From assembly GCA_963855995.1 (NCBI GenBank), contig OY979730.1, positions 9,091,300 through 9,155,299 of the forward strand: a DNA stretch of 64,000 nt, in the 5' to 3' direction. The position numbers and the translations under genes were made by a program. This stretch comes from Muricea muricata. Lineage: Eukaryota > Cnidaria > Anthozoa > Malacalcyonacea > Plexauridae. The notes beneath the pieces were generated by a model, which saw only the letters and a program-made list of their open reading frames with translations, did not search any database and was not told where the DNA came from. Shown piece by piece: positions 38,901 to 50,900 of this stretch (its first letter is position 1; each line of letters opens with the position of its first letter).

Positions 38901-41900
38901 AGGTTATCAAGTAAATATTGTCTGAATTATTTAATATGCATTACCAAAATATAATCGAAAACTGGTGCTACAGCTGCTAGTTTCGTTCGTGTGAATCGTG
39001 TGTGAAATGTGGGTAGAATTAACTGAACAATCCATAGTTTAATGACCGAAATTTTTTTATTTGAATTTAAACTATATGTTTACTTTAAAATTAACATAAA
39101 GGTAAACTTTGGCATACTTTTGCATACACTGTACATAGAATGCAACATGCACCTGCTTGCTAGCTTGTGCAACATTGGAGCAAAGTCTGCAAACATGCGA
39201 GTATGGTAAAGCAATATTCTAATGCCCATTTGCTATATTCCAATGAACAATTAGTCGTGATTATAAAATCATTAATAATTCATGAAGAAATCTGCACAAA
39301 TCATCAGAAAATCTAGGCTAACCTGCCAACTGTGCTCAATATTGATAATGATGAATTGATGATGATAAATTTATTTATTGAGAGTCATCAACCAAACTGA
39401 ACCCAGACCACCTGATCAGTCTGGGTAGTTTGCACACACTCAACACAAATTTAACCTAATTAAGCTTAATTAAGCGTGAAAGACATTGTATGAAGTGAAC
39501 ACAAATACCGTAGAATAATTTTCAAATTGGCAACGTCAAAAAATTTATCATCTTGCTCCACAGATTCATCGACACACTGTGACACTGCATTACAGTATAC
39601 ATGATTCATTGTAAATGAAAATCACACACCACACAAATTAATCAAGCGAATAATCGATTTGCACGCGAACATTTTGCTCCATCGTTTTGTAAATGTTTCA
39701 TTTAGGATAGCTGTAGGTCACAATAACACCCAAGAGGCCAAAGCCGGTCAAAAATACATATTTTGGACAACAAATGTCTCGAACTGACCAAGTGACCAAT
39801 TCACAACACATTTCACGAGCGAGATTTTCACGAGGAATTGTGCTCAAAACTTCTGCAATAATTAGTTGTTTCCAAAAAATGGTGATTCGAAGCGATTCCA
39901 AGCAACGAGACGTTTTAAATCGCGAAAAACATGGATTTCCCTGTAGAGTCTTATAGTTTTTTGCCCGGTTCCCGCGCCATCTTGGATTTATCATACAGGT
40001 CACGCGGGTCGGGATAAAACGCTGAAACTGATTGGCGGAAACGGAAACTGAAAACGGAAACTGAAAGGGGGATAAAACGCTGAAATGGGGATAAAACGCT
40101 GAAATGGGGATAAAACGCTGAAATGGGGATAAAACGCTGAAGTGGCGAGTTCGAAATAGTTTTGTGCTTTTTGAAAACGAGTGTGTTGTTCGCTCCAGAT
40201 TAAGCCGAATTAAATTCGACTACATGCAATATTGTTCAAGCCAAAAATATTTGTAAAATTTACGCTCTACATTTTTATCCATTAAAAACTTTACGACATT
40301 GTGAGCGTGGCATTCACGTGATATTGACGAACACAAAGCTTCATAACTACCGTTACAATAGAATTCAAATAAATGTGAAAAAAATAAATATGCATAAAGA
40401 AGACATGTGGAATAATTTAACAATATCCGTACCGTATTTTTGTTCTAAAAAGTAACAGAGTTACAGTTTGGAATATTATTCAACTTTGATACTTTCTAAG
40501 TAAAACTACAAGGAAATTCCGCACGTCGAAAATCATTACACGTGTTTTGTGCGTGTCCCTTTTAAGGTTAAGTTTTTACGCATGTTTCTTATTGTTTTCG
40601 TTGACATGGAGTCTGGAGTTATCACGTAAAAGAAAATAGACCGTCAAGAGTTTCTTTTCAGATGTCGTTCGAGCAAAAAAAATCAAAGCATGTCCTTTAT
40701 CCGTAAATCAGAACACAGCACTTGAACGTCTTCACAAAGATTTTGCTGGTGGAATTCCGGTTTAGTACAAAGAAAGTTTTAGCAAAAACGCTGTCAACGC
40801 GTGTGCTTTTATATCCGTTTCCACATTTGCTTTTATCCGATACAGGGTCAACAAACATTTAACAGCATGCTATGCAAGACAAAATCATCAAAACCGCAAA
40901 ACTAGTTATTTAATGGATAAAAAAGTAAAGTGTAAATTTTACAAATATTTTTGGCTTGACCAATATTGCATGTAGTCGAATTTAATTCTGCTTAATCTGG
41001 AGCGAACAACAAACTCGTTTTTTAAATAGCACAAAACTCTTTCGAACTTGTCATTTCAGCGTTTTATCCCCATTTCAGCGTTTTATCCCCATTTCAGCGT
41101 TTTATCCCCATTTCAGCGTTTTATCCCCATTTCAGTTTCTGTTTTCAGTTTCCGTTTCCGCCGTTCAGTTTCAGCGTTTTATCCTGACCCCAGGTCACGC
41201 CTACGCAATAGTAACTATACTATGAGTCAGCAATCTAGACCTACTATATCTATGGCGTGACCTGTAGGATAAATCCAAGATGGCGCGGGAACCGGGCAAA
41301 AAACTATAAGACTCTACAGGGAAATCCATGTTTTTCGCGATTTAAAACGTCTCGTTGCTTGGAATCGCTTCGAATCAACATTTTTTGGAAACAACTAATT
41401 ATTGCGGAAGTTTTGAGCACAATTTGTATAATTTCTGTTGAATTCCTCGTGAAAATCTCGCTCGTGAAATGGGTTGTGAATTGGTCACTTGGTCAGTTCG
41501 AGACATTTGTTGTCCAAAATATGTATTTTTGACCGGCTTTGGCCTCTTGGGTGTTATTGTGATCTACAGCTATCCTAAATCAAACATTTACAAAACGATG
41601 GAGCAAGATGTTCGCGTACAAATCGATTGTTCGCTTGATTTGTGTGGTGTGTGATTTTCATTTACAATGAATCATGTATACTGTAATGCAGTGTCACAGT
41701 GTGTCGATGAATCTATGGAGCAAGATGATTCATTTTTTGACGTTGCCAATTTGAAAATTATTCTAACGGTATTTGTGTTCACTTCATACCATAGAATAAG
41801 AAATGAATAGAAGGGCCACTCAGCAGTGCAACATGTCACCCTGTGTTTATGCAGTTTACTGGCTGCCACTAGCCAGTTCAGCATTCCTATTGGCCAGAAA

Positions 41901-44900
41901 ATGCACTTGACTGGCTGAGAAAATGCTAATAACGTGCGTAATGCGACATGCGCGGCTTCAAAAACTTCAAAGGTTCCGACGCGAGTGGCCCTTCTATGTA
42001 TTCTTATTCTATGCTTCATACAATGTCTTTCACCCTTAATTAGGCTTAATTAGGTTAAATTTGTGTTGAGTGTGTGCAAACTACCCAGACTGAAAAGTTC
42101 TATTTTGGGCATAAAAGATCCTTTTCACCAGAGAATTTTGTGCAGAAATGTAGAAAACTTCTAGAGTCTAATCAGGTGGTCTGGGTTCAGTTTGGTTGAT
42201 GACCCTCAGACTCAGTAAATAAATTTATCATTATCAATATTGAGCACAGTTGGCAGGTTAGCCTAGATTTTCTGATGATTTGTGCAGATTTCTTCATGAA
42301 TTATTAATGATTTTATAATCACGACTAATTGTTCATTGGAATATAGCAAATGGGCATTAGAATATTGCTTTACCATACTCGCATGTTTGCAGACTTTGCT
42401 CCAATGTTGCACAAGCTAGCAAGCAGGTGCGCGTTGCATTCTATGTATAGTGTATGCAAAAGTATGGCAAAGTATGCCAAAGTTTACCATTATGTTAATT
42501 TTGAAGTAAACATATAGTTTAAACTTACCAACGTTTTCCAATATTTTCCATTAGTCGTTGAAATATAGTGATTAAAGTTTTCAAAACAAGCTTTACGCTT
42601 TATACTAGTTAGATGGTTGCATCCGTGGTTATATATACCATTTTTCGGAAGTAAAACATACCACAGCACCGGCGTACGCCATATTAAAGAACTGAAGAAT
42701 TCAGTCTCATTGAAAGTCTGACGTTTTGATTGTTCGTGGTTCCTTAAAGATCTCAATATAATCAGGAATGTGATTTTGCGAACATGAAACCGACATACGG
42801 AATTTTACGTGGCTACCCACAAAAACCACAAAACTCTTATACTTTTCTTCGTAGGTTTATATGTAGCCATCACTTAGATTACTGTAATGTAATAAATTAT
42901 GCACGTATTTCTTATATGAAAATAATTAACATGCTCATGGTGCATAATTCACTTTTTAACGTAATTTATGAAGATAACACCACAAACACTAACAATAATG
43001 TGTAACAATATCACAATAATGTGATCACTAATATAATAATGACTTTCACTTACCAGGTCGAGCTTGTGCTCCAGTTAATTTCACAAACAATGTTTTCTGG
43101 TTTGTCCACCTTCAGGAAACATGGCTAGGAAACAGTGTTTCTTGGTTTGTCCACCTTCAGGAAACATGGCTAAGAAACAATGTTTCCAGGTTTGTCCACC
43201 ATCAGGAAACATGGCTAGGAAACAATGTTTCATAGTTTTTCAACCCTCAGGAAATATGGCTAGAAAACAATGTTTCCTGTTTTGTCCACCTGAGGGAAAC
43301 ATAGCTAGAAAAAATGTTTCCTGGTTTGTCTTGTGGTACCATTGAGGATGATTACTTGGGTGTGGTCGGTTTCTTTCACATAAAAACGGTTATCACTAAG
43401 ACGACCAAGATGCCAAGAAACTTCAAAATTGTTCATTTTTTATGACAAAAAGCATCGTAAGTAGAAAATCTTTCCAAATAGCGGACATTCTCTACCATAC
43501 ACATTCGTTAAATGTGCGTACAAGTGGGCCAATGCCGCGAAGAGATGATACCGTGTGAATTAGCTTAGCACGTCGTATTACGTCATGTGTGTGCTAACAA
43601 TCGACCCAAGTAAGGCAATCTGGAATTTGTAATCCGGCCTTTTCTCTGTTCTGAAATCCGTAATCTGAGCAATGGAATCCAGAATCCTAATACTTCGTCA
43701 CTTTTTCACAATTCACGTAAGGTCTTTCATGGTTGTAACTCCCTAACGATATTCCTGAGAATCTCTGGGAACAACGATGACGTAGCAACCGGTTAGAACG
43801 TGCGTGTGAAATTATTCAACTGCAGTGTCACGAGTACTGAGATCACGAGAAGCAGTGTTCTGGATATTGAAAGAGAGTTGTTTTGCTTAAACTGTACAGA
43901 ACACGACCAGATCATCTGGACCAGGTATGAAACATACTCTTGTTGATCATTGTAGGAAAGGTTATCCTTGACCAACATACAGACCTACATCTTGCTGTAA
44001 ATTATATTCAATGCAAAGTTTGCAATTTTTAGACGCAACCACCATTTCGAAATAATTTTAATCCGTAATTGCCTTTTTATCATCATGACCAAAGAGATTA
44101 ACATAGTAATATACATGAGTGTCTACTGTATACTTATGGTATACAACAAATATTTACATATGTCTATATCTACGTACCTATGTAAAGAATGAGATTTCAA
44201 TAAATGAAACCATTCAACGTTCACTGAACAACGTGCACCCGCCTCCCCCGCATATTTTTAGAAGTACTCTGATAAAATTCTGGGAGAAACAGTAATTATT
44301 GAAATTCAAAGAATTAATATATTTTTCCTGGGAAGTATAAATCTGTCAATGAATGGTGATTTTCGCAAAATGTAACTAAAATTCCGAGTTAATTCCTCAT
44401 CAGCAATCCTAGTCGTGAAATGTCAATGTGGGCGTTTAATTTTATTCAATTTAATTGCGACATCCAGGTAGGGTATTGCTGTGACTGTTTAAAGCCACTG
44501 AAGTGTCTGATGCGTAGCTCAGTATAACGAGAGTTCTATGGCAAACTGTATGTGGCACATAGCTAATTTATGTAGTCCTAAGGTTTGTAGCTATAGAAAA
44601 AATTGCGAGGATGCGTGCGGATTTCGATATGCGGCTTTGTCATTAGCCAATCATGGCCTGTGGAGAAGTTATTGTGTGCGTATGCAAAAAGCATTGAGTT
44701 GTTAAAAATATGCGTATCCCGCCAGCAACTATGTATGTCTGGTTTGATGAACTAGCCAACAAACTGACTGATTTAGCAATAATCTATTTCAATTTAATTT
44801 TGTATTTTGCTTTAATCCGCAGTCATGGACGATTTGCAAGCAGGAATGGAAAATCTAAACCTAACCACTGATGAGCACGAAATTAAAAATGGCTTTGCAC

Positions 44901-47900
44901 TGGTCATTGTCAACGAAAAGTTCCGATACCATTCACACCGTAAAGGCGCAGGTGCTGACAGAGCAAATATAAAGAGATTTTGCGAGAAGGCTGGATTTAC
45001 TGTTAATGAGATCGACAGCCTAAACCTAAACCAAAGTCAAATCGACGACCTAGAATTTGATACGAATGGCCTAAAGACAGACAATCTCACGAAACAACAA
45101 ATGGAAACCCTTTTCAAGACCATTTCTAAAGGAAATTTCGAGGATTAATTGTAATCCGGCCTTTTCTCTGTTCTGAAATCCGTAATCTGAGCAATGGAAT
45201 CCAGAATCCTAATACTTCGTCACTTTTTCACAATTCACGTAAGGTCTTTCATGGTTGTAACTCCCTAACGATATTCCTGAGAATCTCTGGGAACAACGAT
45301 GACGTAGCAACCGGTTAAATCGTGCGTGTGAAATTATTCAACTGCAGTGTCACGAGTACTGAGATCACGAGAAGCAGTGTTCTGGATATTGAAAGAGAGT
45401 TGTTTTGCTTAAACTGTACAGAACACGACCAGATCATCTGGACCAGGTATGAAACATACTCTTGTTGATCATTGTAGGAAAGGTTATCCTTGACCAACAT
45501 ACAGACCTACATCTTGCTGTAAATTATATTCAATGCAAAGTTTGCAATTTTTAGACGCAACCACCATTTCGAAATAATTTTAATCCGTAATTGCCTTTTT
45601 ATCATCATGACCAAAGAGATTAACATAGTAATATACATGAGTGTCTACTGTATACTTATGGTATACAACAAATATTTACATATGTCTATATCTACGTACC
45701 TATGTAAAGAATGAGATTTCAATAAATGAAACCATTCAACGTTAACTGAACAACGTGCACCCGCCTCCCCCGCATATTTTTAGAAGTACTCTGATAAAAT
45801 TCTGGGAGAAACAGTAATTATTGAAATTCAAAGAATTAATATATTTTTCCTGGGAAGTATAAATCTGTCAATGAATGGTGATTTTCGCAAAATGTAACTA
45901 AAATTCCGAGTTAATTCCTCATCAGCAATCCTAGTCGTGAAATGTCAATGTGGGCGTTTAATTTTATTCAATTTAATTGCGACATCCAGGTAGGGTATTG
46001 CTGTGACTGTTTAAAGCCACTGAAGTGTCTGATGCGTAGCTCAGTATAACGAGAGTTCTATGGCAAACTGTATGTGGCACATAGCTAATTTATGTAGTCC
46101 TAAGGTTTGTAGCTATAGAAAAAATTGCGAGGATGCGTGCGGATTTCGATATGCGGCTTTGTCATTAGCCAATCATGGCCTGTGGAGAAGTTATTGTGTG
46201 CGTATGCAAAAAGCATTGAGTTGTTAAAAATATGCGTATCCCGCCAGCAACTATGTATGTCTGGTTTGATGAACTAGCCAACAAACTGACTGATTTAGCA
46301 ATAATCTATTTCAATTTAATTTTGTATTTTGCTTTAATCCGCAGTCATGGACGATTTGCAAGCAGGAATGGAAAATCTAAACCTAACCACTGATGAGCAC
46401 GAAATTAAAAATGGCTTTGCACTGGTCATTGTCAACGAAAAGTTCCGATACCATTCACACCGTAAAGGCGCAGGTGCTGACAGAGCAAATATAAAGAGAT
46501 TTTGCGAGAAGGCTGGATTTACTGTTAATGAGATCGACAGCCTAAACCTAAACCAAAGTCAAATCGACGACCTAGAATTTGATACGAATGGCCTAAAGAC
46601 AGACAATCTCACGAAACAACAAATGGAAACCCTTTTCAAGACCATTTCTAAAGGAAATTTCGAGGATTATGATGCATTTATTTGTTTCATATCAAGTCAT
46701 GGAAATAAAGGAGGGATTTTAGGAACTGATGGTCAGCTTATTTCCGTTACAAGCATCGTTAAAAAATTTAAGGCTAGTGAAGAATTTCCCTCTTTAATAA
46801 ACAAACCTAAACTTTTCTTCAATCAGAATTGCAGAGGACTTCGGACAGGAAAGGGAGTTGTTGTCGAGCATGATGGTGGTAAAGACGATGGACCTGAGGA
46901 CCGTTGTGGAAGTGATGATGATGGAAGTGTTGGCGATGAATTTGATGATGAAAGTGATTACGATGATGAAAGTGACGACGAAGAAGAATATGATAATGCG
47001 AATGTTCCTATGACTATTCCTACAACAGCGGATGTTTTGATTGCGTATTCAACCGTTAATGGGTACAAATCTGTTAGAGATAAGAAAAGCGGGTCTTGGT
47101 TTATCACTGTGTTGACGCAGGTTTTTGAGAAGTATGCAAAAAACACGGATTTGACCGACATGCTTGCTACAGTCAACAAAGTGGTTGCCACAAAGGAGCG
47201 AAAGAAGAAAGAGAAGTCAAAGGAGCCAGAGAAGCAAAACAAGTTTGAAATTGGTGAGAAACAAATGCCATGTTTTACCAGTACTTTGAGAAGTCGTGTA
47301 TACTTCAAGTATACCCCAGGTTTAGAAGGATCGATTCTAAAAGAATCAACTGCGCATTCAGAAACTATACAATAAATGAATTATTGTACGAAACGATTAA
47401 CTACGACAGTCCAGTTTTACATTTTGCTGCAATTTTACTTCAAGAATCCTCTTGATGAATTAAAAACCACAAAACTCTTACTTTTTCTTCGTAGGTTTAT
47501 ATGTAACCATCATTTAAATTACTGTAATGTAATAAATTATGCACGTATTTCTCATGGTGCATAATTCACTTTTTAACTTAATTGATGAAGATAACACCAC
47601 AAACACTAACAATAATGTATAACAATATAATAATGTGATCACTGATATAGTAATGACTTTCACTTACCTGGTCGAGCTTTTGCTTCAGATAATTTCACAA
47701 ACAATGTTTCTTGGTTTGTCCACCTTAAGGAAACATGGCTAGAAAACAATATTTCCTGGTTTTTCTACGTTCAGGAAACATGGCTAGAAAACAATGTTTC
47801 CTGGTATGACCACCGTCGTGAAACATGGCTAGGAAACAATGTTTCCTGGTATGTCCACCTTCAGGAAACATGGCTACGAAAAAATGTTTCCTGGTTTGCC

Positions 47901-50900
47901 CACCTTCATCAATCATGTCTAGGAATCAATGTTTTCTAGTTTGTCCACTTCCAGGAAACATGACTAAGAAATGATGTTTCCTGGTTTGTCTTGTGGTACC
48001 ATTGAAGATGATTACTAGGGTGTGGTCGATTTCTTTCATATAAAAACGGTTATCACTAAGACGATCAAGATGCCAAGAAACCTCATTATTGTTTATTTTG
48101 TGATGAAAAGCACATAATCCTCCCAAATAGGGCACATTGTCTACCCTACATATTCGTTGAATCTGCCTACAACGGAGCATTGGCGCGAAGAGATGATTAC
48201 CGTATGAATTAGCTTAGCACGTCGTATTAGGTCATGTGTGTGCTAACGATCGACCCAAGTAAGGCAATCTGGAATTTGTAATCCGGCCTTTACTCTGTTT
48301 TGAAATCCGTAATCTGAGCAATGGAATCCAGAATCCTAATACTTCGTCACTTCGGGTCTCTCATGGTTATAACACACCCCCCCCCCCCCCATAACAATAT
48401 TGCCGAGAAACCCTGGGAACGATAACTTAGCAACCGGTTAAATCGTGCGTGTGAAATTATTCAGCTGCCGCGTCACGAGTACTGAGATCACGAAATGCAG
48501 TGTGCTGGATATTGAAAGAGAGTTGTTTTGCTTAAACTATACAGAACACGACCAGATCATCTGAGTCAGGTATGAAACATACTTTTGTTGACCATTGTAG
48601 GAAAGGTTATACTTGACCAACCTAGTCACAGACCTACAACTTGCTGTAAATTATATTCAATGCAACGTTGGCGATGTTTAGATGCAACCACAATTTCGAA
48701 ATAATTTTAATCCGTAATTGCCTTTTTATTATCATGACCAAAGAGATCAACATAGTAATATACATGAGTGTCTACTGTATACTTATGGTATACAATAAAT
48801 ATTGATATATGTCTATATCTACGATGCTTATGTAAAAACTGAGATTTCAATAAATGAAACCATTCAACGTTAACTGAGCGACGTACACCCGCCTCCCCCG
48901 CATATTTTTAGAAGTATTCTGATAGAATTCTGGAAGAAACAGTAATTATTGAAATTCAAAGAATTAATATATGTTTCCTGGGAAGTATAACTCTGTAAAT
49001 GAATGGTGATTTTCGCAAAATGTAACTAAAATTCCGAGTAGATTCCTCATCAGCAGCATGTGGGCGTTTAATTTTATTCATTTTAACTGCGACATGGAGG
49101 TAGGGTATTGCTGTGACTGTTTAAAGCCACTGAAGTGCATGATGCGTAGCTCACTCGTTAAAATAAAGAGTTGTATCGCAAACTGTATGTAGCGTATAGC
49201 TACTTTATGTAGTCCTATGGTTTGTAGTGATAGAAAAATTTGCCACGATACATGCGGATTTCGATATGTTTTCGTGTCATCAGTCAATCATGGCCTATGG
49301 AGAAGTTATTGTGTGCGTATGCAAAAAGCATTCAGTTGTTAAAAATATGCGTATCCCGCCAGCAACTATATGTGTCTGGTTTGAGGAAATAGTCAACAAA
49401 CTGACTGATTTAGCAATAACCTATTTCAATTTGATTTTGTATTTTACTTTAATCTGCAGTCATGGATGATTTGCAAGCAGGAATGGAAAATCTAAACCTA
49501 ACCACTGATGTGCACGAAATTAAAAATGGCTTTGCACTGGTCGTCGTCAACGAAAAGTTCCGACACCATTCACACCGTAAATGCGCAGGTGCTGACAGAG
49601 CAAATATAAAGAGATTTTGCGAGAAAGCTGGATTTACTGTCAATGAGATCGACAGCCTAAACCTAAACCCAAGTCAAATAAACGACCTAGAATTTAATAA
49701 GGATGGCCTAAAGACCGACAACCTCACGAAACGACAAATGGAAACTCTTTTCAAAACTATTTCTAAAGGAAATTTTGAGGCTTATGATGCATTTATTTGT
49801 TTCATATCAAGTCATGGAAACGAAGGAGGGATTTTAGGAACTGATGGTCAGGTTATTCCCGTTGAAGAGATCGTTGATCAATTTAAGGCCAGTAGAAAAT
49901 TTCCTTACTTAATAAACAAACCTAAACTTTTCTTCACTCAGAATTGCAGAGGACCCCTGAAAGGAGAGGGAATTGTTGCCGAGCTTGATGGTGATAAAGA
50001 CGATGGACGTGAGAACGGTGTTGGAACTGATCATGATGAAACTGTTGGCGATGAATTTGGTGATGAAAGTGATGACGATGATGAAAGTGATGACGAAGAA
50101 GGATATGATGACGCAAATATTCCTAAGACTATTCCTTCAACAGCTGATGTTTTGCTTGCCTATTCAACCGTTAATCGGTACAAATCTGTTAAAGATAGGA
50201 AAAGCGGGTCTTGGTTTATCACTGTGTTGACGCATGTTTTTGAGAAGTATGCAAAAATCATGGACTTGATCGACATGCTTGCTACAGTCAACATAGAGGT
50301 TGCCAAAAAGCAAAAGTTGTCTAAATTTGGTAGGAAAGAAATGTCGTGTTTTAGCAGCTCTTTGAGAAAACGAGTATACTTCAAAATGGCCGAAGGACGT
50401 TCAAGTTTAGAAGAATCGGTTCCAGAAGAATCAACTGCGCATTCAGACAATATACTATAAATGAATTATTGCACGAAAAGATTAACTTCGACAGTTCAGC
50501 AATTTTACATTTTGTTGTAATTTTACTTCAAGAACCCTCTTGATAAATTAAAAACCACAAAACACTTACCTTTTCTTCGCAGGTTTATATGTAACCATAA
50601 TTTATTTTGTAGTGTAATAAATTATGCACGTATTTTTTATGTGAAAATAATTAACATGCTCATGTGCATGATTCACTTTTTAACACCATAAACACTAACA
50701 ATAATGCATAACAATTTGACAATAATGTGATAACTAATATGCTATTTCGAAATACGCCATTTTGTGGACACAAAATCTTTACTGAATTATTATTTCTATA
50801 GTTTTATATTGCAGTTTTCCTGAATAGAAATATATTATTATTGTAAACTTTATATTTTCTTGTTCTTTAAAACATTTATAATTGGTGGAAAACAGGCTTT

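Larger units (their letters stand above)
39066..42523. mobile_element. Large foldback element, arms 0.94 and about 1.33 kb
   Basis: The left arm 39066-40004 pairs with 41192-42523. Differences between arms are clean insertions in the right arm: a 224-bp MITE (41790-42013) and about 72 bp near 42101-42172. The centre is another foldback (40005-41191). AT-rich, no transposase found. It extends the mobile-DNA block between the caspase copies. Confidence 0.8.

Noticed and set aside
38425-41532. Conserved 91-aa ORF in three copies (MTCMINPRWRGNRAKNY...)
   Set aside because: All copies lie in nearly identical inverted-repeat DNA, so conservation says nothing about coding; it overlaps another equally conserved frame.
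43121-43345. 15-residue repeat peptide from the minisatellite
   Set aside because: Open only because the 45-bp period is a multiple of three; no start context, no conserved protein reading across the arrays.
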